DNA of 21,845 nt from Hemicentrotus pulcherrimus (taxonomy: Eukaryota; Echinodermata; Echinoidea; Camarodonta; Strongylocentrotidae), in assembly GCA_003118195.1 (NCBI GenBank), contig BEXV01000233.1, positions 192,379-214,223 on the forward strand, given 5' to 3'. Positions 12,201 through 19,285 of this stretch are shown one piece after another. Below the pieces are notes generated by a model that worked only from the letters and a program-made list of their open reading frames with translations, was not told where the DNA came from and searched no databases. The position numbers were made by a program, and so were the translations under genes. Positions within the stretch are counted from its first letter, which is position 1. Each line of letters begins with the position of its first letter.

Positions 12201-14289
12201 TCCCCCCAAACATAAATCAAGATAAGTTGATAACAGTGTCTATAAACCCTGATTCCACCTTTGTGATGATTTTAAGAGAAGAGATAAGGGGCTAAACAGA
12301 TACACTGTGTATGGTGCATTCAGCTTTACATGTGACTGCTATAAACACTCTTTTACTGACAAGAATAACTCTAAATCAAGTTGTTGGCCCGTTCATCAGT
12401 ATCCCTCAGTGAAATAAAAAACTGTACCTCAATCATTGTTGAACATTTTAAAAACTTTGATTATTTTACAAAAATATAACACATTCTTCCCTTCTAAAGT
12501 TTTAATTGCAGCACAAACATGTGCATGCCATCTACAACTGTAAACACAAAGCTCCACAAAAACTAATATCTTTGTATCTAGTAGATTAGAAATATACATT
12601 TATGTGATTAAATTCTCCTTTTGTAGGAAAATAAAAATAAAAATTTGCATACAATGTGATACAATGTTATACAAGTGCTGATTCAATCAAAAACTATAAA
12701 GGATATGAAACAGGAACCTAGAAAATGTTGCAAAGGAAATGATTCATTGATTATTAGGATTTTAAACTCCAAAAACAAATGATATTGCTCAGTAATATGG
12801 AGGAAATATTGCTTAATATAAACTAATTAATTATTCCCAAATCCAGACTCTCATCTTCCAAGAAACATACAGCTAATTAGTGGCTGCTTCAAAGAGATGG
12901 AATAATATCCCACTCTCCATTAGAAACTTACCGGTAACCAGTTTTGCCACTTTCAAAAGATCCCTTTAAACATACTTCTTCCCTAAGTAACACGATGTGA
13001 TCCTATTACATGAGTTTGTTGTTTCATCTCACATTCTGTTATCTTGTAAGCGCTGTGATCCATTTTTTGTTTGTTTTTTGTGCTCCTTATCACTATACAT
13101 AATATATATGATCACTATTATTATTCCTATTAATATCTGAGTCCAGAAAGATATTGTAGTAAAGGCATATATTGTAATGATAGCCTGTGACTATGCCTAA
13201 AGGAAACTAACATTCCTTTAAAGACTGTTGATCAGTACATAAACATATTTTAGTAACACGTACATGGTCCATAAAAGATAGTATTGGAGACAAAGTGTCC
13301 ACACATAGTGCATTTTACTACAAGGTAAATTTTTCCTACTGACTGAAACACATAAAAGGTTACTAATGACTATTTATTGACAAGTTCATGTTTATGCGCA
13401 CTAAACACCTGATTCAAGTAGTTAACTAAATATATTTTCATTTTCATCTACCGGTACATACTGAAAATGCCCAACATATAGTCAATATTACCTTCCACAA
13501 ACATGTCAAAATATTATACATGTAACTTACATGTTAGAACCGAAAGGAAAAACAACATGATTAATGGCTAAAAAGTGAAAAGATCATTGAGGTAAAGTTC
13601 AAGTTGACTGATGTAGGAAGTACAACACTGTATAGCCTAACATATGTTTGTGTTTTGGTATGATTGTCCGTAGCTATACTGTATATTCAGAATTATATAT
13701 ACAGTTTGCGGGCCTAAAATACATGTACAGTACATGTTATTCCAGTGAATCTTAAATGACATACTGATTCTGTTCTACGTGAATACATGCAGATGGTTCA
13801 AGCTCAAGAATATGAAGGATGGTTATGAAGGAAAGAAAAAAATATTTTTTCTACCAACCATCCAGTAGAGACTGAGGAGGAATCAAGTAAATCATGTAAA
13901 GTAATGTTCATATATATAGAAAAACATAGATAAGACAACTAGACAGGAAGGATTTGGTGTTTGAGAACCGGAAAAAGAGACAAAGGTAAATAAAACTTTG
14001 AAACAACCCAGTCAGAACTTTCAAGAGTTGAGGCTTGCAAAGAGCAATTGCACACACCTTGCAACATTACACTAAGAAAAGATTCACACATATATCAGGC
14101 CTAAATTCATGACTATTAAGCGTAGATGAAAATAAGAAAGTGAGGGGAAGAAAAGAAAGAATAACTCCAAATAAGCTCACCGTCACCCATCCCAGGCATG
14201 CCAAATGGAGCAGGAGGACCATGATTGTGATCTGCATAGACAAGAGCCAACAATCCCAACAGCACTATGGCTGTCCTAGTCAACGACAT
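49..14289 (-). CDS. Secreted mucin-like, 5x WAP, 2x TIL mosaic protein (10 exons, 3' partial)
   Basis: I assembled this gene model from splice sites and frame. It joins 14289-14181, 10720-9620, 8913-8863, 7484-7335, 6351-6151, 5520-5308, 3887-3738, 2927-2766, 1833-1633 and 246-49 into 845 codons plus one base with no internal stop. Residues 1-19 are a signal peptide, about 37-403 a mucin-like region, 404-420 a linker, 421-712 five WAP domains, and 713-845 two TIL domains. Every intron is phase 1 with GT-AG ends. WAP and TIL domains are disulfide-rich extracellular modules often found in protease inhibitors, antimicrobial proteins and mucins. With no transmembrane segment seen so far, the product is probably secreted or part of a mucus or matrix. 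The open donor at 49/48 means further exons lie beyond the left edge. I do not recognise a named orthologue. The order of exons is solid; an extra small exon in the 3.5-kb first intron cannot be excluded. Confidence 0.88.
789..930. repeat. Direct repeat, left copy
   Basis: This stretch (catgcgtaagtgatagtgca through gtataagttgctgg) recurs with moderate divergence at 1273-1400. The matches include AGTTAATCAATAATCA and GTATAAGTTGCTGG. The two copies bracket the 311-bp element. Confidence 0.7.
960..1270. mobile_element. 311-bp MITE-like element, copy A (intron 9)
   Basis: The terminal inverted repeats are CTGGGGGATGTTTCA at the left and TGTGAAACATCCCCCAG at the right, extending inward through AAGTTGGACTT-like sequence. 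No ORF of note is present, so it is a non-autonomous element. A second copy of the same 311-bp length is at 4972-5282, with identity roughly 80% by eye. Just left of it (940-958) lies CTTAAAGATAAAGTCGAG, resembling the end of the 0.4-kb TIR element. Confidence 0.8.
1273..1400. repeat. Direct repeat, right copy
   Basis: This is the diverged partner of 789-930, starting at catgtgtaattgatagtgca and ending gtataagttgctggg. It directly follows the right end of the 311-bp element. Confidence 0.7.
1633..1833 (-). CDS. Exon 9: TIL (trypsin inhibitor-like, 10-cysteine) domain 1
   Basis: The exon (residues 713-779) encodes a short PAPIDP linker and a cysteine-rich module with ten cysteines. Its landmarks are VVCPGN, a cluster of four cysteines to EFCG, then SVCMQMCEPGCGCPEG, DECV and DACP. 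The GCGCPEG core followed by a C-V-x(2)-D-x-C end is typical of TIL domains, found in nematode/insect serine-protease inhibitors and in von Willebrand factor and mucin assemblies. Acceptor TGTGTAG|TG and donor CCAG|GTATTG are phase 1. Whether the reactive loop inhibits a protease cannot be judged from sequence alone. Confidence 0.92.
1834..2765 (-). other. Intron 8 with an old TIR element
   Basis: This 932-bp intron has no coding signal. About 1926-2308 is occupied by a diverged copy of the TIR element described near 18.9 kb. The rest (2309-2765) is AT-rich unique-looking sequence. Confidence 0.75.
1926..2308 (+). mobile_element. Diverged copy of the roughly 0.4-kb TIR element
   Basis: The ends are inverted repeats: GATAAAGTCGAGTTCTGG (1930-1947) against CCAAAACTCGACCATTTC (2286-2303). 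The left half aligns collinearly with 18885-19085, sharing TGATAAGAAATT, GCACTGTACACAGAAA and TGGGACTAC in order and spacing. The right half is poorly conserved. Strand is given relative to the copies near 19 kb. Confidence 0.65.
2766..2927 (-). CDS. Exon 8: WAP domain 5
   Basis: The exon (residues 659-712) opens with EPPPLPELHLG and then a WAP core spaced C-8-C-4-C-5-C-5-CC-3-C-3-C, with AQDGDC, SEKCC and GFHC motifs. It is the last WAP module before the TIL domains. Acceptor AATGCAG|AA and donor TTCA|GTAAGA are phase 1. Coding composition is richer in G and C than the flanking introns. The linker lacks the KxGxCP entry motif and has GLCP instead, a common variant. Confidence 0.9.
2928..3737 (-). 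other. Intron 7
   Basis: This 810-bp intron has no coding signal. A fold-back repeat occupies its 5' end (about 3588-3729 on the plus strand). The remainder is AT-rich. Confidence 0.7.
3588..3729. repeat. Fold-back repeat next to the exon 7 donor
   Basis: The left end is CGTTTCACAAAG (3589-3600) and the right end is TTTTGTGAAAAT (3714-3725). Inside, CAGTGACAAAT (3630-3640) is mirrored by ATTTGTCACTG (3694-3704). It looks like a short TIR element. Its right edge is within about 10 bp of the splice donor at 3737. Confidence 0.55.
3738..3887 (-). CDS. Exon 7: WAP domain 4
   Basis: The exon (residues 609-658) has a short PVPPTKP linker and an eight-cysteine WAP core spaced C-5-C-4-C-5-C-5-CC-3-C-3-C. 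GSCP enters the core, and VMDGDC, NEKCC and GYRC follow. The gap between cysteines 1 and 2 is only five residues, the shortest of the five domains. Acceptor TCTAATAG|AGCC and donor CTTG|GTAAGT are phase 1. A fold-back repeat lies in the intron just 3' of the donor. The domain is otherwise canonical from cysteine 3 on. Confidence 0.92.
4047..4094. repeat. 21-bp tandem duplication with palindromic ends
   Basis: Two perfect 21-bp copies (4047-4067 and 4068-4088) start TGTCCTCAGAC and end AAAGGACAG, followed by a further TGTCCT. TGTCCT and AGGACA are inverted, so each unit can fold. Confidence 0.85.
4972..5282. mobile_element. 311-bp MITE-like element, copy B (intron 6)
   Basis: The ends are CTGGGGGGCGTTTCACAAAG and CTTTGTGAAACACCCCCCTG, an inverted pair. 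Interior landmarks shared with copy A include ATCAAGAACATGAAATCT, GAAAATATGAATAAT, GAATCAACATTTTATG and TTCAACTTAGGATC. It carries no coding potential. Its right edge lies 25 bp from the exon 6 donor. Confidence 0.85.
5308..5520 (-). CDS. Exon 6: WAP domain 3 with proline-rich linker
   Basis: The exon (residues 538-608) starts with a proline-rich linker (EPPVPYPLGPLGPKP), then a WAP core spaced C-9-C-4-C-5-C-5-CC-4-C-5-C with FDGEC and GEKCC motifs, and ends CMPAPQI, as domain 2 does. The acceptor TATGCAG|AA is preceded on the sense strand by a long pyrimidine-rich tract (the complement of a GATA/GA-rich stretch at 5535-5655). The donor is ATTC|GTGAGT. Both are phase 1. A 311-bp transposon-like element ends about 25 bp downstream of the donor, inside the intron. 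The frame is open for many codons outside the exon on both sides, so the splice sites and the WAP boundaries, not stops, define it. Confidence 0.92.
5521..6150 (-). other. Intron 5
   Basis: This 630-bp intron has no coding signal. It has a GATA/GA-rich low-complexity tract at its 3' end (5535-5655), which on the sense strand acts as an extended pyrimidine tract for exon 6. The rest is AT-rich. Confidence 0.7.
5535..5655. repeat. GATA/GA-rich low-complexity tract
   Basis: Purine-rich sequence on the plus strand has AGATAGATAGATAGATTGAT near 5561 and continues as imperfect GA repeats to about 5650. Confidence 0.8.
6151..6351 (-). CDS. Exon 5: WAP domain 2 with N-terminal proline/acidic linker
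   Basis: The exon (residues 471-537) begins with a linker of about 26 residues containing APIDPG, followed by an eight-cysteine WAP core spaced C-9-C-4-C-5-C-5-CC-4-C-5-C. HPGVCP enters the core and NHDGDC and YEKCC are the central motifs. It ends CMPAPQI, a tail shared with the next exon. Acceptor CTCTCTACAG|CT and donor ATCC|GTAAGT are both strong and phase 1. The last two cysteine gaps (4 and 5) are longer than in domains 1, 4 and 5 but identical to those of domain 3. Together with the shared tail this suggests domains 2 and 3 are sister copies. Confidence 0.92.
6352..7334 (-). other. Intron 4
   Basis: This 983-bp intron has no coding signal. A small imperfect tandem duplication of about 28 bp (TTGGAAATATG at 7259 and 7287) lies near its 5' end. 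I see nothing else to annotate. Confidence 0.7.
7335..7484 (-). CDS. Exon 4: WAP (four-disulfide core) domain 1
   Basis: This exon encodes residues 421-470, with a complete WAP core. KPGTCP is the typical entry motif, followed by eight cysteines spaced C-9-C-4-C-5-C-5-CC-3-C-3-C and ending GKLC. The spacing from cysteine 3 to 8 is the family norm: acidic DED before cysteine 4, a Lys before the CC pair, and Gly after cysteine 7. Splice sites are GATACTAG|GTATC and GTTG|GTGAGT, both phase 1, so one exon equals one module. WAP domains fold around four disulfides and occur in secreted protease inhibitors and antimicrobial proteins. Here the loop between cysteines 2 and 3 is only GGVP, so elastase-type inhibition is doubtful. 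Confidence 0.92.
8392..8471. mobile_element. 80-bp miniature inverted-repeat element
   Basis: The ends are TTAACCCATTG and CAACGGGTTAA (10 of 11 positions inverted-repeat). It is too short to code. Confidence 0.55.
8474..8507. repeat. 17-bp tandem duplication
   Basis: ATCGGATATGACGTGAT is followed directly by ATCGGATATGACGTGTT. Each copy carries a TGACGT motif. Confidence 0.8.
8863..8913 (-). CDS. Exon 3: 17-residue Gly/Asp linker
   Basis: This tiny 51-nt exon (codons 404-420) encodes GQGGGPDEDKPIIDYG. It has a good acceptor (ATTTTCAG|GAGG) with a polypyrimidine-like stretch and a good donor (GGAG|GTAAGC). Both edges are phase 1 and keep the frame between the mucin exon and the first WAP exon. 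It has no cysteine and no recognisable domain, and probably serves as a flexible acidic hinge. Because it is symmetric it could be skipped without a frameshift, so alternative splicing is possible. It is the least certain exon on coding grounds because it is so short, but the paired splice sites and matching phase make it likely. Confidence 0.75.
8914..9619 (-). other. Intron 2
   Basis: This 706-bp intron has no coding signal. Near 9538-9592 there is a weak tRNA-like pattern (GGGTAAAGC followed by GGATCGACCCC), possibly a SINE remnant. The rest is AT-rich. Confidence 0.7.
9620..10720 (-). CDS. Exon 2: Ser/Thr/Pro-rich mucin-like region with about 22 N-glycosylation sequons
   Basis: This 1101-nt exon encodes about 367 residues (37-403), dominated by Ser, Thr, Pro, Ala, Glu, Gly and Asn, with no cysteine. 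The acceptor is CTGAACAG|AAG and the donor is CAAG|GTATGT, both phase 1. The first 50 residues are more acidic and Gln-rich. The centre is a Ser/Thr-rich mucin-like stretch. The last third is a degenerate 7-residue tandem repeat of the type SNATEAP. I count about 22 N-x-S/T sequons, so the chain should be heavily N-glycosylated as well as O-glycosylated. Such regions act as extended, hydrated spacers in mucins and secreted matrix proteins. The exon would be missed as a start if only ATG were used, since its reading frame enters from exon 1. Repeat number may vary between alleles. Confidence 0.9.
9668..10015 (-). repeat. 21-bp coding tandem repeat inside exon 2
   Basis: Degenerate 21-bp units encode 7-residue repeats of the type SNATEAP. 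Three perfect copies are at 9841-9861, 9862-9882 and 9883-9903, with a fourth near-copy at 9904-9924. A larger duplication is visible in the protein: GNATVAPMRVTDSQ and GNVTVAPIRVTNSQ each begin a block of such units. Confidence 0.9.
10721..14180 (-). other. Intron 1 (3.46 kb)
   Basis: This first intron separates the signal-peptide exon from the mucin exon. It is AT-rich, with many TACATG/ATGTA motifs and no convincing exon. The best splice-like pair (12976-12926) encloses an in-frame stop and was rejected. Regulatory elements are plausible in a first intron of this length but none can be named. Confidence 0.7.
14181..14289 (-). CDS. Exon 1: signal peptide and short Gly/Pro/His segment
   Basis: Translation starts at the ATG at 14289-14287, which has A at -3 (TTTAAGATG). 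It encodes MSLTRTAIVLLGLLALVYA, a classical signal peptide with a basic n-region, a Leu/Val-rich core and an A-x-A-like VYA site, probably cleaved before Asp20. The short mature start is rich in His, Gly, Pro and Met. The exon ends at a strong donor (GACG|GTGAGC) after the first base of a codon (phase 1). The frame is open further upstream for 13 codons but has no ATG there, only a TTG, so this ATG is the start. The signal peptide sends the whole mosaic protein to the secretory pathway. Confidence 0.9.
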
Positions 14290-14419
14290 CTTAAATTCTC
14301 TCCTAACTACAACGCCAGGCTCAACCAAGTTAGGGAAGCAACACAGAATGCTTGGCTATCCTCCAAGCTTGCTTGCTAATGTTCGCAAAGAGTTCCTTTT
14401 GGTTTCGGTACACCAGTGA

Positions 14420-14437
14420 CTATCGACTCCAAGACAT
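14420..14437 (-). promoter_or_regulatory. Five-codon upstream ORF in the predicted 5' UTR
   Basis: ATGTCTTGGAGTCGATAG would encode MSWSR then stop. It lies 130 bases before the main ATG and downstream of the TATA box, so it should be in the leader if transcription starts near 14450. It may lower or tune translation of the main ORF. Confidence 0.4.
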
Positions 14438-14474
14438 AGGCTGGATTATGCAGGTGAGAGCAAGAGGCCGGTTG

Positions 14475-14481
14475 TTATATA
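14475..14481 (-). promoter_or_regulatory. TATA box of the mosaic gene
   Basis: TATATAA on the minus strand lies about 190 bases before the start codon, which implies a start of transcription around 14449-14455 and a leader of about 160 nt. A GC-box-like GTGGGCGGAG lies just upstream (14501-14510). This assumes no further 5' non-coding exon. Confidence 0.6.
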
Positions 14482-14510
14482 CCAGACTCTGAAACCTTGT
14501 CTCCGCCCAC

Positions 14511-15021
14511 AATGGTTGTTTACGAGTAACCCTCAGCTCTGAAATTTGATCTCTGGTTAATCAACAACTACCACCACGAAAAAGAGGAGTGGAGGAGAAA
14601 GAGTGAGAAAGAGGGCTGATATGACTGGTGCTAGAGGTAGAGGTATACATGGACGGGATAATTAGCTATAGGAGGATGTGGTAGGAACAGGCCTCTGTTG
14701 TCTGTTCTAACCTTTCATCTAAATGTCAAGTCAAGTGGATAATTGGGCCTTTTGTCAACATTGTCTGTCATGCTCTATTCTGCCCTGGTCATGCACACAG
14801 TATGAACAATAGCAACACTTTTATACTGGTAGACAAAAGCTAACATGACACCACAAAGAGGGGTCTGCAGAGACATGGGCTAGGGTCCCTGGGATCAAAT
14901 GCTTGCTTGGACAATATTAGTCTACTTCACAGCCACAATCTGAAGAAGTGATTCGTTCTGACCTGAAAATGCCTCCAATTCTGTTGGGAAAATTTGTCCT
15001 AGATAATCATTTGTATCACAA
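14511..15021. other. Upstream region, no feature seen
   Basis: This is non-coding sequence upstream of the promoter, with a purine-rich patch around 14578-14645. I cannot name binding sites with confidence. Confidence 0.5.
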
Positions 15022-15102
15022 AGTACAGTCAAACCTGCTTTAGTGACCACCTGTCTACAGTGTTTCCCTTGGGCAGTTGCTATAGACAGGTTTGACTGTA
15101 CT
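15022..15102. mobile_element. 81-bp MITE with perfect 16-bp inverted ends
   Basis: AGTACAGTCAAACCTG (15022-15037) is perfectly inverted as CAGGTTTGACTGTACT (15087-15102). The ACAGTCAAACCTG terminus is, from general recall, common in marine invertebrate genomes; a repeat library search would confirm this. Confidence 0.8.
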
Positions 15103-16559
15103 AATATCACAGAAAGTAAGTCATACTACTATTTCTTATATGATGTTCCTGATGTTGACTTCAGAGTTTTCTGGTATTTTATTGACTTTAGTGTATATGT
15201 ATATTACATTAGAGTTAATATAGATTCACTAGTGTGTACTGATTTATGGCAAGAGCAAGAGCATCACCAAATTGGCCTTTGAAATAAGCCTATACATGTA
15301 GATCCAAGCAGATTCCATGTAAAAAATATAAATTAGAAAAGGTCTGCTGTCCTAGACTAGTAAACATCTGACAAAGAGCCCCTGTGATTGGTCAATGGTG
15401 CACCCATTGTCTCCAATCCTGATTCAACTATTGACAATGAACTTCCAATGACCTTGCTGTTAGGTACGGACCGGCCGATGGGGTGACCCTGTGTACATTA
15501 CGTCAAACGCGTCACATTTCTGGGAAATCTGGAGTTTTAAAACTTCCTCTATTCCGAGGAAAAACATCCCAGTCCAAGTTGGAGATGGGGTTAATGATAA
15601 CATCTGAGTTAACACTTGTGAAGGATTACTAGGAATATGATGGTCCCATAAACTGATGTTTTCAAAGCCCAATTTAGTGATGCTTTTGTCATAAATCAGT
15701 ATACACTAGAGAATTTATGAAATAAATAAATGCAAGGCCGAATGAAATGGAAAGTTTATGGTGAAGTTATATCTAAAAATTTGAAGTAATTTTATGCCTC
15801 TCCCAAAACAACACAATAGCTTCTTTTTCTTAAAAAAGCTATTTACTGTTAAACGGAAGTTTAATTCACAGTAGATATAAAGGGATGCACTATGTGTAGT
15901 GTGTACATAGGCTATATGCTTTCTTAGTTTTCATTTCTTCTTTTGTATTTAATCAACATAATTTTTATTTTGTTGTATGATGCCATTTTCTAAACAGGAG
16001 ATTACGATGTATTTGATGAATAATAATTTATCCTTACCAAATTAATGACAAAGATGTTGAGAATGCTTCACATAAAACTTCAGATTCTACTTTATTCTTT
16101 ACTTGTACTGTTTTCAAAGAAAATCAGAAGTATAAATGAATAAACAATGACTAATATATGATCTCCTTTTAAATAAATCAAAAACAAGATTAAATTTGAT
16201 GACTTAGGATTTGTCAATAATCATTGAGCATTAATTTCTACTTTCAGTTTGAAGCAAAACTTAAATGTGTCACAATAACCTAATAACAGCAATATCATAA
16301 AAATGAAGCATGACAACTTAACTTCCTGTTTTTTCTGAATAGTCAGATTCATAGTCTTATCTCCTTACACGCCCTATTGAAGTTAATCACTACTTGATAC
16401 ACAGAATCCTTTGGCATTGTCTTTACATAACCTTTGGAACTCTAATCATTGATTTATTCTCAGGTTCTGATTCAGATTAACTGTGTTGGTACTTCCAAAA
16501 CAAAAAGATTGCCAAGCTTTTAAACATTTAGTTTGACTATGTTTGTTTGTGTTTTTCAT
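15103..16559. other. Intergenic, no gene seen
   Basis: AT-rich sequence with only short spurious open frames. No splice-linked or domain-like coding segment was found on either strand. Confidence 0.6.
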
Positions 16560-16561
16560 GC

Positions 16562-16589
16562 GTGTGTGAGTGTGTGTGTGTGTGTGTGT

Positions 16590-16622
<33 letters not shown>

Positions 16623-16627
16623 NGTGT
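16562..16627. repeat. TG microsatellite
   Basis: A (TG)n tract with two small interruptions and an ambiguous base at 16623. Open frames crossing it are artefacts. Confidence 0.97.
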
Positions 16628-17640
16628 TAAGCTTGGAAAAAGGATTCATTTTTACATTTACATTATTTTTCTTAAGGCTTTTTGTATTCAAAAAAGCAGC
16701 AATGGCATATATTTTGTTCTCTTTTTAATACAGTATAAATGACCAATTCAAGAAAAAATATTGTGGAATACACATTTAATAGGCCAATATTGTTTGCCCT
16801 AGCTTAACAAATGGATTTTCATAAACCATAAGTGTAAAGACAAGGATTTGACATCCTAATTCACAATCCACTGACCAAACCAACAATTTGTGATTAGCAT
16901 AGACTTAGGGATCTCACATTTCAAACATTCATAACTTCCTTAATTTTATTCATTTCATACTTTTGCCATTCTGTTTCTGTTATTTTTCTGCTTTCATACA
17001 AATCAACTTATTACAAGGGTTATATTGCCCTTAAAAGGGAGGAAGCACATGGAGAAAAATATTGTGTATGCTACACTGATTAATAAAATGGGGGCAATAG
17101 CCAGTTGTGTTCTTGTTGGATGGTTCATGTAACACAACACTCACTCCTCCTCATAAGATATCCCAGTCAAGATTCTATTTTTCTATGGTATGCTACAGTG
17201 ATTTAGAAATAGGGCAATCATGGCCAGTTGTGTGCCCCCCCCCCTTCAATCTGTAATTGTGTTCTTGTGTAATTGTATCGTCAAATGTCTGGTTACTTCC
17301 AGGAAGGAAGACAAGTATGGTTAGTAAACCATAGTTAACAACCATTCAACATTGAAACAACTTGGCATTCCTCCTACTGACGTAAAAGTGACTTCCTATA
17401 TGACATGATTTTCAATGACATCACACAAAATGTCATCATCAATCAGTTTTCCATAAAATGTACATAACATTAATCCATAGGCCGGGAGCCCATAGTACAA
17501 GACATCTTATTTTCAGGAGAAAATCATACAAAACTTGAACAAAGAAAATTCATACAAAGAATTATCATTAGGCTATGACAGGAGCATACATAAGGTACTA
17601 AAAAAAAACAGCATATAAAGAAACTCATTTTCAACTTCAA
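16628..17640. other. Intergenic, no gene seen
   Basis: AT-rich sequence with a ten-base C run at 17235-17244. No coding signal on either strand. Confidence 0.6.
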
Positions 17641-17705
17641 GAGGCCAATTGACAATGACAGCTGGCCGATTCAGACAAGAACAGCATGTTGGTTCTTTAT
17701 CAAGT

Positions 17706-17876
17706 TTACATTCAAAACAATGCTCTAACACGCTTTTCGCTAATGAAACATTCAGACAACAACAAAAACCTGCATTTTTTTTCGTTTAAAACAATGCTCA
17801 AACAAGCTTTTCACTATTAGATCATTCAGACTAGAAAAAAATTAATTATACTTCAATTCCGGTAGTCTGAATGAAG
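17706..17876. repeat. 74-bp tandem repeat followed by a hairpin
   Basis: AAAACAATGCTC recurs at 17714 and 17788 (period 74), with the following CGCTTTTCGCTAATGA and AGCTTTTCACTATTAGA also matching. A perfect 12-bp inverted pair, TCATTCAGACTA (17822-17833) and TAGTCTGAATGA (17863-17874), closes the region. ATTCAGAC occurs four times between 17666 and 17833. It is probably a decayed element. Confidence 0.6.
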
Positions 17877-18094
17877 GGTAAGCACTCTGGCCCCATTTCT
17901 ATGATCTTTGTTATCTCTCTCTCTCTTGACCCGATCTCATGTTGATATTTGAGTATCAAATTAAGTATCAAGATTGAAGGACTAATTTGGCCCAAAGTTA
18001 ATTTTCACAGGAAATTAATGAGAGAGGGTGCTTGGTACCTCATAAAACAAAGGACCAGAAATGTTTTGAGTCGGCACATGCTGTTTCTAAAATA

Positions 18095-18319
18095 CCCAGG
18101 GGTTTCAGTCAAATATTAATACTGTAAGCATGCATCACCAAGAAAAACATGTTTAAAGTTTTTTTAAATAATGTAACATTATTTTGTGAAAAACCTTACA
18201 AAACCCTCATTTAGCCAGGTGTATTTTGGCTTCAGAAGAAATCCTTGTGCGTCCTTGGGTGTCTGAAAAAACCTGTGGTCACACATGCTTACAGTATTTC
18301 TACCTGACAGACCCCTGGG
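18095..18319. mobile_element. 225-bp fold-back element
   Basis: The outer arms are CCCAGGGG (18095-18102) and CCCCTGGG (18312-18319). The inner arms are the perfect 14-bp pair ATACTGTAAGCATG (18119-18132) and CATGCTTACAGTAT (18284-18297). The two blocks are separated by partly matching sequence, so each arm is about 36-38 bp. No ORF. Confidence 0.75.
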
Positions 18320-18877
18320 CTAAAATATGATTTCATATTCGACAGGAAAAAGGGAAAATTATTATTGTCAAATCGAAATGGGGCTCCACCCTCTCTTACA
18401 CATCTTTAAATTTCATTACGGGTCTTTAAACTTGGGTAGTCTAAAATCATACAGACAGGTACCGGTACCTGTATGTTACCATGAACAATGTCTGAACTTT
18501 AACCTCTACCCCTAACTACAAATCAATTAAAATAAATGAGTTTGGCTCATTGGAGCTAGACCAGCTCATTAAGCATGAACGCAGGAGAAAATATATTTTG
18601 ATCGACCCCAAAGTTCAAGACCAAAATCTGACTCACAGCAGTTGTCTGCCATGCACTTAGATAAACAAGTAATTCACTAATGTCTAGGTAACCCAGTGGT
18701 GAACTCTGCTGATGCTCTTTTTGTCATTTTTTTTAGTTTCTTTGTTGGCTCTGTAGAACATACCTGTAGTACTTTTTAGTAACTATTGTTCTTCTGTTGG
18801 GGTCCGCTCCCAGCTACATGACTGCAACCCCAAAATGCTGTTGATTGATTGCTACTCTGCCAATTATGATTAGCACT
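18320..18877. other. Intergenic, no gene seen
   Basis: Non-coding sequence; it includes a short palindrome around 18460-18472 (AGGTACCGGTACCT). Nothing else is recognisable. Confidence 0.55.
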
Positions 18878-19285
18878 CTTAAAGATAAAGACCAGTTTTG
18901 GTCAAGCAATTGCATTGTGAAAGAAACATTGTGGAATGGATCAGAAAATGTTGATCATCTAGCATATAAGTATTGGTGTGTACTGCAAGGTTCTGGAATC
19001 ATCAAAATGATAAGAAATTTGGCCCAGTCTTTGTTAAGTTACAAGCACTGTACACAGAAAGATTTATCTGGGACTACGCACACATGCACGACACGTGTGT
19101 ATTATCTACTTGGTCCCAATAGATAAACTAATTTACCAAATATATCAATTAGTAGGCGGTTTCCCTGGCAAAATTTTTATCATCATGTATTAGTCAAAAC
19201 ATATTCTTTCACATGATTGGTAATAAGGGCTTCCATTTTATTTTTTGAGAGGGGGGCATTTCCAAAACTGGTCTTCACCTTTAAG
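18878..19285 (+). mobile_element. 408-bp TIR element
   Basis: The ends form a 24-bp inverted repeat with two mismatches: CTTAAAGATAAAGACCAG at 18878 against CTGGTCTTCACCTTTAAG ending at 19285. No transposase is encoded. A related old copy sits in intron 8 (1926-2308), and the right part is repeated at 19459-19801 by tandem duplication. Confidence 0.75.

Noticed and set aside
12926..12976. A 51-nt splice-bounded segment in intron 1 (TTACTTAG acceptor, CCG|GTAAGT donor), same length as exon 3
   Set aside because: Read in the required phase it contains a TAA after five codons, so it cannot be a coding exon of this gene.
14290..14328. N-terminal extension of the signal peptide (VEPGVVVRREFK)
   Set aside because: It has no ATG, only TTG, and would place charged residues before a normal signal peptide; it is 5' UTR.
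14922..15672. Short open frames upstream of the promoter on both strands
   Set aside because: They are short, overlap a MITE or unique AT-rich sequence, and show no domain or codon bias.
16446..16742. Open frames encoding His-Thr or Val-Cys dipeptide repeats
   Set aside because: They are translations of the TG microsatellite and cross an N.
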